Assembly (NCBI GenBank): GCA_020722065.1 | Contig: DYLK01000003.1 | Coordinates: 1-64,000, forward strand | Length of the DNA stretch: 64,000 nucleotides | From: Melioribacter roseus | Lineage (GTDB): Bacteria > Bacteroidota > Ignavibacteria > Ignavibacteriales > Melioribacteraceae | Direction: 5' to 3' | Part shown: piece by piece, positions 35,707 through 44,237 of the stretch | How positions within the stretch are numbered: the stretch's first letter is position 1 | How the letters are laid out: the number at the start of each line of letters is the position of its first letter | Notes under the pieces: generated by a model | What the model was told of the DNA's origin: nothing | Database searches by the model: none | What the model saw: the letters and a program-made list of their open reading frames with translations, nothing else | Translations under genes and position numbers: made by a program

Positions 35707-36933
35707 ATGAACGAAAAGGTTTTGCAAGATATTCGTCGAGAAATTGAAATTTTTGAAGGGAATTTGTTGAATAGCGAAATTGTAACTTATACTGCAAAAA
35801 TAATTCAAACAATTTCAGAAGAACGAGTAAATTCGTATAGAAATGTCGTTGTTGAATTACTTCATAATATGATAAAATATAACGCATCGGATATTGAAAT
35901 TGGCGGCGATGGAACAAATAATATGATTTGGTTGCGAGTTGAAGGAATTAAAAGAGCAATTCCAGAATTTGGCGAGTTAAAACCATTAGAAGCTAATTTT
36001 CTAATTCTATCTTTATTGAATAAAAATCAAATTGAAAGTCTAATAATTGAAAGAAATATAGATTTTAGTTTTTCAATTAGGAATGATGAAGGTAAAAATT
36101 TCCGATTTAGAGGAAATATCTACTTCGAAATGGATAAATTGGCTATGAATTTCCGTGCAATTTCTGCTCAATTAAGAAAATTAAGCACTCTCGGATTTCA
36201 TTCAAATCTTGTTAGAATGATGAGTCACCAATATGTAAAAGCTGGTTTATCTTTAATAACTGGAATTACAGGCTCAGGCAAATCTTCAACTTTGGATTCA
36301 ATAATTGATTTTCATAATAGTTTTGACCCTGCACACATTATAATTCTTGCTTCGCCAATAGAATTTGTACATAAATCTTATAAATGTATAATTCGTCATC
36401 GTGAAATTGGAAAAGACGTAAAATCATTCCAAAATGGAGTTGTTGAAGCGATGAGACAAGATCCAGATATAATTGTAATTGGTGAAATGCGAGACCAAAA
36501 TACAATTCTTGCCGCTTTGGAAGCAACAGATACTGGACATAAAATTTTTTCAACATTACACACTTCTTCAGCAATAGAAACAATAGATAGAATTATCGCA
36601 GAAGTTAGTCCATTCGAGCAAGAACGAGTTCGTTTTCGTTTGGCGGATGTTTTAACTTCTGTAATATCACAAAAGTTAGTTCCGACAGTTTCAGGTAAAA
36701 GAATTCTGGCAAAGGAAGTTTTAATTGCAACACCAAGTGTTAAAGCTGCAATAAAAAGTAATAATCTAAACGAGATTTACGGAATGATTCAACAAGGGGG
36801 AAATTTGGGAATGATAACATTGGAACAAGATTTGCTCAGGTTATTTAAAGAACGAACAATAAGTAGCGAAACTGCAATATCGTTCTCAAATAACAAAACA
36901 AGAATGATGCAATTACTAAAGGCTGTAGAATGA
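35707..36933 (+). CDS. PilT-like retraction ATPase with altered Asp box
   Basis: A 408-residue ATPase, closest by eye to PilT. The Walker A motif is GITGSGKSS (186-194), Walker B reads DPDIIVIGEMRD, the His box reads GHKIFSTLHTSSA, and the C-terminal part carries the PilT-like EQERVRFRLADVLTSVISQKL run. At residues 215-219 it reads ASPIE where PilT and PilB normally read EDPIE, so the two acidic residues of the Asp box are gone. This may reduce or abolish ATP hydrolysis. Abutting starts and stops on both sides place it in the pilus operon. A retraction motor implies a pilus rather than a plain T2SS. Confidence 0.88.
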   Translation: MNEKVLQDIRREIEIFEGNLLNSEIVTYTAKIIQTISEERVNSYRNVVVELLHNMIKYNASDIEIGGDGTNNMIWLRVEGIKRAIPEFGELKPLEANFLILSLLNKNQIESLIIERNIDFSFSIRNDEGKNFRFRGNIYFEMDKLAMNFRAISAQLRKLSTLGFHSNLVRMMSHQYVKAGLSLITGITGSGKSSTLDSIIDFHNSFDPAHIIILASPIEFVHKSYKCIIRHREIGKDVKSFQNGVVEAMRQDPDIIVIGEMRDQNTILAALEATDTGHKIFSTLHTSSAIETIDRIIAEVSPFEQERVRFRLADVLTSVISQKLVPTVSGKRILAKEVLIATPSVKAAIKSNNLNEIYGMIQQGGNLGMITLEQDLLRLFKERTISSETAISFSNNKTRMMQLLKAVE

Positions 36934-38456
36934 AAAATTTAGTCTCAATATATTTCGATTCAGGAATGCTAAAAATTGCAATTTTCGAAAAAACATCTTC
37001 AAGTTTGCAAATACTGAAACTTATATCATCTTATCCGCTTGTTAATAAAAATGAAATGAATTATTCAGAAAAAACAGATTTGTCGAAAACATCAACTGAA
37101 ATGGATTTTGACGGATTTGAATTTAGCGAAGATAAAAATTCCAATGTAGTTGATATTGAAAAATTGAACACAGTTCTAAATGAGCTAAAATTTTCGAAAT
37201 ATGATGTTGTCATTTCATCATCAACGCCGGAAATTGATTTTGTTTGGTCAACAAAAAATGGAAAATCAAGCGAAATCGTAATAAGCAAATTAACTGAAGA
37301 AATTGCTGCGAATACTGGGCAAATAATTGGGAAAGATTTAGTTGATTTTCTTGAATCAGAAAATGAAAAAAATCTTGGTGTTTACATTAAAAGTGAAATA
37401 AAAGCGTTAAATCTATTAAATGAATTAGCAAGTAAAAATCGCAAGCGAAGTCAAAAAATTGTTGGAATAAAAAATTCCGAGATAACTTTGGCAAAATATG
37501 TAGTAAATAATAATGAAATACTTGCAAATGAACATTCGGTAGTAATTTATCTCGACAAATTCTTAAGTACAATTACTTTTCTAAAAGGGAAAAGCATTGT
37601 CCATTTTGGCGAGAAGTTGGATATTGGTACAAATTCCGAAGTTTATTCTGAAATATTTTCATCAAAAATCTTCTATGAAATGGAAAAAAGTAATATTTCT
37701 CATTTGGATAACATTTTTCTCTGTGGTGAAAATATTGATGAAGATGTTAGAATGAAATTCTATATAAATTTCCCAGAAACGAAGATAAAAATAGTTGATT
37801 TCAATTCAATAAAATTTGATGAGGCAGTTCTCTCCGAAAATAGCAAAACTTGTTCGTTTGCTATTCCAATCGCAACTGCTTTGGAATATTCTGAAGAAAT
37901 TGACAAGAAAAAGAAAATCGGAATTACAATTTTGCCAACTTATATAAAGGAACAGCAAAAATCACTTTCTTTGGGTTTTACTGGGATTGTAATTTTCATT
38001 CTTCTGTTTTTATCGGCGTTTTATTTTACAAGTTCAATTCTTGAAAAGGAAACTTTGCTTAAATCACAAGAACGACAAATTCGCAATTTGGAAAAAATTA
38101 AATCAGAAAACAGTGATTTGATTAATCAAATTTCGGGACTTTCGGGAAAAGTGAGCAACTTTTCGAACACAAAATTAGTTCTCGATTCACTTACTTTGAG
38201 CAACCGAGAATGGAGTAATAAGTTGATGGAAATTTCAAATTTTGCTGGAAATTACCGCAATTTTTGGTTAAAAACTTTAACATCAGAAGGAACAAATTCC
38301 GTTGATCTTTCAGGTTATTCACTTTCTCGTGGAGTTTTGACCGACTTGGCGAGATTTAACCAAAGTTCAACGATTTTCAGTATGCTTTACGAACCGCTAA
38401 AAAAATTAAATACATATAAATTCAATCTAAAATTCCCATTAAAGGTGAAAAAATGA
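36930..38456 (+). CDS. PilM-PilN-like fusion (inner-membrane assembly protein)
   Basis: A 508-residue protein. Residues 1-340 look like a PilM/GspL-type actin-fold cytoplasmic domain: it starts VSIYFDSGMLKIAIFEK and has a central strand with VVIYLDKFLSTITFLKG, plus an FLCGENIDED segment like the phosphate-2 loop. A single membrane helix (about 346-368) follows, then a coiled coil rich in Lys/Glu (about 370-400), then a PilN-like periplasmic domain. PilM and PilN are usually two proteins; the layout here resembles GspL of T2SS. It overlaps pilT and the next gene by 4 bases each. Assignment rests on order, topology and fold hints. Confidence 0.75.
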   Translation: MKNLVSIYFDSGMLKIAIFEKTSSSLQILKLISSYPLVNKNEMNYSEKTDLSKTSTEMDFDGFEFSEDKNSNVVDIEKLNTVLNELKFSKYDVVISSSTPEIDFVWSTKNGKSSEIVISKLTEEIAANTGQIIGKDLVDFLESENEKNLGVYIKSEIKALNLLNELASKNRKRSQKIVGIKNSEITLAKYVVNNNEILANEHSVVIYLDKFLSTITFLKGKSIVHFGEKLDIGTNSEVYSEIFSSKIFYEMEKSNISHLDNIFLCGENIDEDVRMKFYINFPETKIKIVDFNSIKFDEAVLSENSKTCSFAIPIATALEYSEEIDKKKKIGITILPTYIKEQQKSLSLGFTGIVIFILLFLSAFYFTSSILEKETLLKSQERQIRNLEKIKSENSDLINQISGLSGKVSNFSNTKLVLDSLTLSNREWSNKLMEISNFAGNYRNFWLKTLTSEGTNSVDLSGYSLSRGVLTDLARFNQSSTIFSMLYEPLKKLNTYKFNLKFPLKVKK

Positions 38457-39346
38457 GTAGAAATCTTAAAAATACAATAGCCCTTTTTGTCTTGTTATTG
38501 CTTGTTTCGGGTTTTGGTGGAATTTATTCTTTTGTTATTCAATCAAAAAAGATTTCAGTTAATGAAAAAAGATTGGATGAACTCAAACAATTTTCGAAAA
38601 ATAGAGATGCACTTTTAAGAGAAGTTTCACCGTTGAAATCTGAAGTTACAAAGTTGGATTCTTTGTTGAATAAAATGGAATACAACATTCCAACAAATCT
38701 TTCGCAATATGATTTTTATGATTTTGTAATTAAAAAAACGGCAAATTTTTCATCAAATTCCCATGTAAATGTAACTTTTCTTCAAAAAAAAGATTTGAAA
38801 GATTTCTCTTATTACGAATATCTAATTTCTGGAGATGCATATTATAATGATTTGTATAATCTGATTTTTTCAATTGAAAATTCAAGAGCGATAAAACAAG
38901 TCTCAAATGTAAGTTTAAGTGGGGCAATTATTGTAGATGAAGAAGGAATTCCAAGATATTTAGTGAATTTTAAGTTTAATGTAAGAGTTTTTTCTTCATC
39001 ATCTAACAGATTTGTAGCTAGTGATTTTTATGAAAAAGAGCTTGTTGCTCCAAAACTTTATGATATGTTTTACCCATTAATTCGAGATAAAATTATCCCA
39101 AATCTTGAGCATAATTTAGATGTTCACACAGCCAAATTGTTAGCAGTTCTTCCTAACGGAGCATATTTAACAGATGCAAGTCAGCAAACATTTCTGCTAA
39201 ATAAAGGCGATAAAGTTTATCTCGGATATTTAACTTCAATCAATCGAGAAGACGATGAAGTGGATTTTGTAATAAATAATGGTGGAATTGTTGAATACGT
39301 AACGTTAACATTAAAGAACGAGGAAAAAAATGAACAGAAAAAGTAA
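38453..39346 (+). CDS. PilO-like protein with C-terminal PilP/GspC-HR-like domain
   Basis: A 297-residue inner-membrane protein. It has one N-terminal membrane helix (about 10-30), a coiled coil (about 35-80) and a ferredoxin-like PilO/GspM domain to about 185. The C-terminal ~75 residues (from 222), with LLAVLPNGAYLTDASQ and then KGDKVYLGYLTSI, match the short beta-sandwich pattern of PilP or the GspC HR domain that binds the secretin. No separate pilP gene is present between here and the secretin, which fits a fusion. It overlaps the neighbouring genes by 4 and 17 bases. Confidence 0.65.
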   Translation: MSRNLKNTIALFVLLLLVSGFGGIYSFVIQSKKISVNEKRLDELKQFSKNRDALLREVSPLKSEVTKLDSLLNKMEYNIPTNLSQYDFYDFVIKKTANFSSNSHVNVTFLQKKDLKDFSYYEYLISGDAYYNDLYNLIFSIENSRAIKQVSNVSLSGAIIVDEEGIPRYLVNFKFNVRVFSSSSNRFVASDFYEKELVAPKLYDMFYPLIRDKIIPNLEHNLDVHTAKLLAVLPNGAYLTDASQQTFLLNKGDKVYLGYLTSINREDDEVDFVINNGGIVEYVTLTLKNEEKNEQKK

Positions 39347-40598
39347 ATTATTAGTCATTTTTCAAGTGATATTTATCAGTTACACATTCCAATTTGCTCA
39401 AGTTGAACTTGAAAAAGAAATGAATCAATATTTTCATCCCGATGAATTAGTTAGTTTTTCTGAACATATTCCATTCAACCGAGCAATTGAAATTTTAAGT
39501 GCGATTAACGAAAAATACACGGGAAGAACAATTCGTTCATTAATAGATAAAAAAGATCCAATAGGAATTGAGATAAAACAAACTCCATATTGGAAAGCAT
39601 TGAAAATTATTGTGCAATTCAACAATTTGTTTTATGAAACAAAAGAAAATGCAATAATAATTCAACAAAAGGATGAAATTAAAAATCTTGATACAAAAAC
39701 TTATGCCGATATAGAAGAAGGGCAAGTAAAAATATCAGCGTTGTTTTTTGAAGCAAATACAGCAAAATTGCAAGAACAAGGAATTAATTGGCAATTGTTG
39801 CTTTCAAAATCGGGAGTTACAATTGGAAGTGGTTTAGTAACATTCGGGCAACCTTCAACAAATAATAGCGAAAGCGAAGAATCTTCGGCAATTCCACCGC
39901 AATTTATGAATGAAATATCACATGATTTTACTTCGGGTGATTATCAAGGGAATATTACCGCACTTTTCAACTTCTTTCAATCACAAAATTTGGGACAAGT
40001 AATTGCAAATCCATCAATAATTGTAAGAAATGGTCAAGTTGGAAGAATTCAAATTGGTTCAGATATTTCTATAAAACAACGAGATTTTGCTGGAAATGTT
40101 CTTGATGCATTTGTTTCAACTGGAAGTATTGTTGAAGTTACTCCATATATTTATAAACAAGATGGAATTGAATACGCTCTCCTTAAATTGAAATTAGAAA
40201 GAAGCTCAGTTTCGCCCGATGTTACAAGGACAGAAATACGTAAAACTACCGCAAGTACAGATGTTTTGATGTTAGATGGCGAAGAAACTGTAATTGGTGG
40301 TTTGTTTGTTACAGATATTGTAAATGTTAGGCGTGGAATCCCATTTTTAAAAGATTTACCTTGGTGGGTTTTGGGAATTCGATACATTGCTGGTTACGAT
40401 TATGAATCAGAAGAAAAGAAAGAAATAATCATTCTACTAAAAACTGAAATAATGCCAAGTCTCAAAGAACGTTTTGCGAATAAATCAATTCAAAATAATT
40501 TGATAAAAAAAGAAATTCAGAATGGAAACGATTATATTCAAAAAAATAAAGTTTATGACATTGGATCAGAATTAACCGAAATCGGGGTAAAAAAATGA
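39330..40598 (+). CDS. Short secretin (PilQ/GspD family)
   Basis: An outer-membrane channel protein of 422 residues with a signal peptide ending near FQFAQ (residue 24). A single small N-domain follows (about 40-115), and the secretin core runs from about 120 to 385 with VIANPSIIVRNGQVGRIQIG, VEVTPYIYKQ and the C-terminal gate/signature VRRGIPFLKDLPWWVLGIRY. Family members usually have several N-domains and 600-750 residues, so this is a short form. It overlaps the PilO-PilP-like gene by 17 bases and the first receiver gene by 4. It should form the exit pore of the pilus. Confidence 0.88.
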   Translation: MNRKSKLLVIFQVIFISYTFQFAQVELEKEMNQYFHPDELVSFSEHIPFNRAIEILSAINEKYTGRTIRSLIDKKDPIGIEIKQTPYWKALKIIVQFNNLFYETKENAIIIQQKDEIKNLDTKTYADIEEGQVKISALFFEANTAKLQEQGINWQLLLSKSGVTIGSGLVTFGQPSTNNSESEESSAIPPQFMNEISHDFTSGDYQGNITALFNFFQSQNLGQVIANPSIIVRNGQVGRIQIGSDISIKQRDFAGNVLDAFVSTGSIVEVTPYIYKQDGIEYALLKLKLERSSVSPDVTRTEIRKTTASTDVLMLDGEETVIGGLFVTDIVNVRRGIPFLKDLPWWVLGIRYIAGYDYESEEKKEIIILLKTEIMPSLKERFANKSIQNNLIKKEIQNGNDYIQKNKVYDIGSELTEIGVKK

Positions 40599-40960
40599 TT
40601 TCAATATTAATTATTGATGATGATAAATATCTTGCTGAACTACTTGCTGATGAATTGAAAGAATTAGGTTTCAAATCGGAATTTGTAAATTCGGCGTCAG
40701 AAGGAATTTCCCAACTTAGCCAAGAAAATGATTACGATATTGTTCTTTTAGATTTAAAAATGCCCGAGCACGATGGCTTTTGGGTTCTTGAAAAAATGCG
40801 AGAAATTGATTGTAAACAAAAAGTTATTGTAGTAACCGCCTATGCCGATTTAGATTCAGCACTAAAATCAAGCAAACTTGGAGCGAGTGGTTTTGTAAGT
40901 AAACCATACGATTTGGATGATTTGTTGATTACAATACGAAGTGTTCTGCAAGAAATATGA
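40595..40960 (+). CDS. Single-domain response regulator
   Basis: A stand-alone receiver of 121 residues. The acidic pocket ILIIDDDKYL is followed by the phospho-acceptor Asp in VLLDLKMPEHDG, the conserved Thr in VVTAYAD and the Lys in VSKPYD, so it should be phosphorylatable. There is no output domain, as with CheY-like or PilG/PilH proteins that steer pilus motors. It overlaps the secretin gene by 4 bases, linking it to pilus control. Its kinase is not evident in the window. Confidence 0.88.
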   Translation: MISILIIDDDKYLAELLADELKELGFKSEFVNSASEGISQLSQENDYDIVLLDLKMPEHDGFWVLEKMREIDCKQKVIVVTAYADLDSALKSSKLGASGFVSKPYDLDDLLITIRSVLQEI

Positions 40961-41412
40961 AAAAATCAAAATCATATAATTTTAGTTTCCATCTTTCAAA
41001 TGAACAATTTGAGAATAATAATTTTGTGGGTTTTGATGAAAAACTTGCAACAATACTTGTAAATGATGACGATGAAACAGTACTTAATCAGTTTACCAAA
41101 TTTCTTGAGGAACTTCCGTTGCAAGTAATAACAGTTAAAAGTGGTTTTGAGACATTAATTTTACTGAATAAAATTTTACCCAAATTGATTTTTCTTGATG
41201 TATTAATGCCAGATTTTAGTGGATTTGAAACTATTTTTCGCATTAGAAATGATAAACGATTTTCATATATTCCAATTATTGCTTTAACATCTTTTGCAAT
41301 GCATGAAAATTTGAACATAATCAAAAAAAATGGGTTTACAGATTTTCTTCTCAAACCTATAAAAAAAGAAGAATTAATTAAAAAAATAAATCAATTTGTA
41401 TTTGACAAATAA
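40957..41412 (+). CDS. Receiver-domain protein with N-terminal extension
   Basis: A 151-residue protein with about 28 leading residues ahead of a receiver domain. The acidic pocket reads ILVNDDDETV, the acceptor Asp is in LIFLDVLMPDFSG, and the Thr and Lys equivalents are IIALTSFAM and LLKPIKK. The pocket sequence departs somewhat from the usual VDD, but the residues are acidic, so function is plausible. It overlaps the upstream receiver gene by 4 bases. No output domain is visible. Confidence 0.82.
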   Translation: MKKSKSYNFSFHLSNEQFENNNFVGFDEKLATILVNDDDETVLNQFTKFLEELPLQVITVKSGFETLILLNKILPKLIFLDVLMPDFSGFETIFRIRNDKRFSYIPIIALTSFAMHENLNIIKKNGFTDFLLKPIKKEELIKKINQFVFDK

Positions 41413-41413
41413 A

Positions 41414-42100
41414 ATGAAGAAAAAAATACTTGTAGTTGACGATCAACAAGCTAACATTTTTATAATCACGGAACGCTTAAAAAAAGTTGGTTACGATGTA
41501 ATAACTGCCGAAGATGGAAAAACTGCTATTGACATTGCAATAAATGAAATTCCAGATTTGATTTTACTTGATGTAATGATGCCCAAAATGTCGGGATTTG
41601 ATGTTTTACAATTTTTGGTTGCTCACGAAAAGACAAAAGATATTCCTATTATTTTGTTAACTGCTCTAACTGATTTTGAAGATGTTAAAAAAGGTTTCGA
41701 ACTTGGGGCTTTCGATTATGTTAAAAAACCATTTAATCGTGAAGAGCTACTTGCCAGAATTCGTTCGGCATTGCGATTTAGTGAAACAAACAAACTTTTG
41801 CTTGAAAATGAAAAAATGAAATTGTTTCAAGCATTTGTGGTTACCGCAAATCACGAAATACAACAACCACTTACAATGATTAATCTTTCGACTGCAGCAC
41901 TTCGAAGAAAATTTACAGAAAATGGTTTAATTGAAGATGAATTTGTTTCGAAACGAATTGATTTTATTGAAAAAGCAGCGGCACATTTAATTGAAATTGT
42001 AGAAAAACTAAATAGAGTTAAAAGACCAGTTTTCACAGAATATTTGAATAACCTTGAAATGATAAATATAGATTCCCCTGAAAAACCTCAAAATGAATAA
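41414..42100 (+). CDS. Receiver fused to a lone HisKA-like dimerisation domain
   Basis: A 228-residue protein. Residues 1-125 are a receiver with ILVVDDQQAN, the acceptor Asp in LILLDVMMPKMSG, the Thr in ILLTALTD and the Lys in YVKKPFN. Residues 140-215 form a helical pair with an H-box-like FVVTANHEIQQPLTMI, so the phospho-accepting His is kept. No HATPase domain follows, so the protein cannot phosphorylate itself. It could pass phosphate between Asp and His groups or dimerise. The ATG at 41414, one base after the upstream stop, is chosen over a TTG at 41396. Confidence 0.82.
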   Translation: MKKKILVVDDQQANIFIITERLKKVGYDVITAEDGKTAIDIAINEIPDLILLDVMMPKMSGFDVLQFLVAHEKTKDIPIILLTALTDFEDVKKGFELGAFDYVKKPFNREELLARIRSALRFSETNKLLLENEKMKLFQAFVVTANHEIQQPLTMINLSTAALRRKFTENGLIEDEFVSKRIDFIEKAAAHLIEIVEKLNRVKRPVFTEYLNNLEMINIDSPEKPQNE

Positions 42101-42200
42101 AAATTTGTCCATCGAAAATTTAGTAATTACCCGACCTACTTATTTTTAGTACCAAAAAATAATATTCTTCTAATTTTCTATTAATTAATAAGGCGACAAA

Positions 42201-43757
42201 ATGCAAAAAGAAATTGAAATTATTCTTCTCCCAGATGAAAAGGGAAATGAAGAGATTATAAAAAGTAAAATTTGCAGTCAATTACATATTAATTCTGAAG
42301 AATTATTTGGATTTATTAAGCAAAAAGAATCACTTGACGCTCGAAAAATTCCAGTATTTAGAATAAAATATTTAGTATTTATTAATGAAAAAGTCATCCC
42401 AAATCAGATAAAATTCAATTTTAAGAATGTAGAAAAATCGGAGGAAGTGATTATTGTGGGAAGTGGACCAGCAGGACTTTTTGCAGCAATCAAATTAATA
42501 GAGTTGGGAAAAAAACCTGTAATTTTTGAACGCGGGAAAAATGTTCGCGAAAGAAGATTTGATTTAAAAGAAATTATGCAAAATGGGAATGTTAATGAAA
42601 ATTCCAATTATTGCTTTGGGGAAGGTGGTGCAGGCACTTATTCTGATGGAAAACTTTACACAAGGAGCAATAAAAGAGGAAATGTAAATCGAATTCTCGA
42701 CATTTTAATTTATCACGGTGCAAAAGAAGAAATACGATACGAAGCACATCCGCACATTGGCTCGAATAAATTGCCCAAAATTATAGAGAAAATGAGAGAA
42801 ACAATTCAAAAGTATGGTGGGGAAATCCATTTTAATTCCAAAGTAACAGATATTATAGTTCGCGATTCGCAATTTATTGGAGTAGAAATTAATAAATCTG
42901 AAATAAGGCATGCAAAATCTGTTATTCTTGCAACTGGACATTCGGCTCGCGATATTTATTATCTCTTAGATAAGCGTAAAATACAACTTGAACCAAAATC
43001 ATTTGCTGTTGGAGTAAGAATTGAACATCCACAAGAATTGATTGATGCAATTCAGTATAAGATCCCAATTAGACCTTTGAATTTACCAGCAGCAAGTTAT
43101 TCGCTTGTAAACAACGTAAATAATAAAGGTATATTTTCTTTTTGTATGTGTCCAGGTGGAATCATAATTCCCGCATCAACAAATTCTAACGAATTAGTGT
43201 TAAATGGAATGTCAGTCTCAAAACGAAATTCCCCATTTGCAAATTCTGGGATTGTTGTGTCGGTTGATGAAAATGATTGGAGCGGATTCAAACAATCAAA
43301 GCATTTTGCAGGTCTAAAATTCCAGGAATGGCTTGAGAAAAAATCTTATGAAATTGGCGGAGGAAAACTTGTCGCACCAGCACAAAGAATAACTGATTTT
43401 GTTCAGGGAAAAGTTAGCACGAGTTTACCTAAAACTTCTTATTACCCAGGGATTTTAACGTACGACATATCAAAAATATTTTCAAAAGTTATTTCAAAGA
43501 GTTTAGCACTTTCAATAATGGAATTTGAAAAGAAAATGAAAGGGTTTTATACATCTGAGGCGGTAATTTTAGCATCAGAAACAAGAACAAGTTCGCCGAT
43601 TAGAATTCCACGACATAAAGAAAATATGATGCATATAAATATTGTTGGACTTTTCCCTGCAGGTGAAGGTGCAGGATATGCTGGTGGAATTGTTTCTGCT
43701 GCAATAGATGGAGAAAATTCAGCCGAAGCAGTTGTAAAATTTTTATCTAAAAATTGA
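42201..43757 (+). CDS. FAD-dependent oxidoreductase, COG2509 family
   Basis: A flavoprotein of 518 residues with an N-terminal ~80-residue extension ahead of the dinucleotide fold. The FAD motif is IIVGSGPAGLFAAIKL (about 84-99), then FERGKNVRERRFDLK, the family-specific NYCFGEGGAGTYSDGKL, and a C-terminal GLFPAGEGAGYAGGIVSAAIDG that closes the FAD site. The family is conserved in many bacteria, but its substrate is not known to me. It begins 100 bases after the last pilus-linked regulator and probably starts a new transcript. Confidence 0.85.
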   Translation: MQKEIEIILLPDEKGNEEIIKSKICSQLHINSEELFGFIKQKESLDARKIPVFRIKYLVFINEKVIPNQIKFNFKNVEKSEEVIIVGSGPAGLFAAIKLIELGKKPVIFERGKNVRERRFDLKEIMQNGNVNENSNYCFGEGGAGTYSDGKLYTRSNKRGNVNRILDILIYHGAKEEIRYEAHPHIGSNKLPKIIEKMRETIQKYGGEIHFNSKVTDIIVRDSQFIGVEINKSEIRHAKSVILATGHSARDIYYLLDKRKIQLEPKSFAVGVRIEHPQELIDAIQYKIPIRPLNLPAASYSLVNNVNNKGIFSFCMCPGGIIIPASTNSNELVLNGMSVSKRNSPFANSGIVVSVDENDWSGFKQSKHFAGLKFQEWLEKKSYEIGGGKLVAPAQRITDFVQGKVSTSLPKTSYYPGILTYDISKIFSKVISKSLALSIMEFEKKMKGFYTSEAVILASETRTSSPIRIPRHKENMMHINIVGLFPAGEGAGYAGGIVSAAIDGENSAEAVVKFLSKN

Positions 43758-43820
43758 TTGAAATCACTTGAAATTGTTTATATTAAACCATATTTGTTTT
43801 CAAGATTTTGGAAAAATAAA

Positions 43821-44234
43821 ATGAAAAAGAAAATAGCATATTTAAGTTTAGCAATTTTGACATCAGTAATCTCAATTTTTGCACTTGGAACAACATTATC
43901 TTTGTTTAATGCTTATAGCAGTGGAGAAAATATCATTGTAAATTGGCAAACTTCTGAAGAGATTAATTTAAGGGAATTTGTTGTTCAAAGAAAAAGTTTA
44001 AATATGTCTTATGTTGAAATTGGAAGAATTGCTGCAAGAGGGGGCAATAATTACTATACTTTTGTTGATGAAAATGTTTTTTCGAAAAATACGAATGAAG
44101 TTTTTGTTTATAGATTAAAATTTGTTAGTACAAATTCGGGAGTTGAAGCAACTTATTCAGACGAAATTACAGTTTCTCACAATATTTCAAGTGTAAAAAG
44201 AACTTGGGGAAGTATCAAGGCACTTTTTAGATAA
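43821..44234 (+). CDS. Small secreted protein with fibronectin III-like domain
   Basis: A 137-residue protein with a signal peptide (MKKKIAYLSLAILTSVISIF onward). The mature part has the pattern of a single FN3-like sandwich, including ENIIVNWQTSEEINLREFVV and VYRLKFVSTN, close to the repeated modules seen in large secreted FCB proteins. I set the start at the ATG at 43821; the in-frame upstream codons are poor. The gene lies between COG2509 and maf with small gaps. The role is unknown. Confidence 0.65.
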   Translation: MKKKIAYLSLAILTSVISIFALGTTLSLFNAYSSGENIIVNWQTSEEINLREFVVQRKSLNMSYVEIGRIAARGGNNYYTFVDENVFSKNTNEVFVYRLKFVSTNSGVEATYSDEITVSHNISSVKRTWGSIKALFR

Positions 44235-44237
44235 TTC

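Noticed and set aside
39330-40598. T2SS interpretation of the secretin locus
   Set aside because: A PilT-like gene and pilin-like proteins without GspG-type features favour a pilus-like system, although the PilM-PilN fusion resembles GspL, so a hybrid remains possible.
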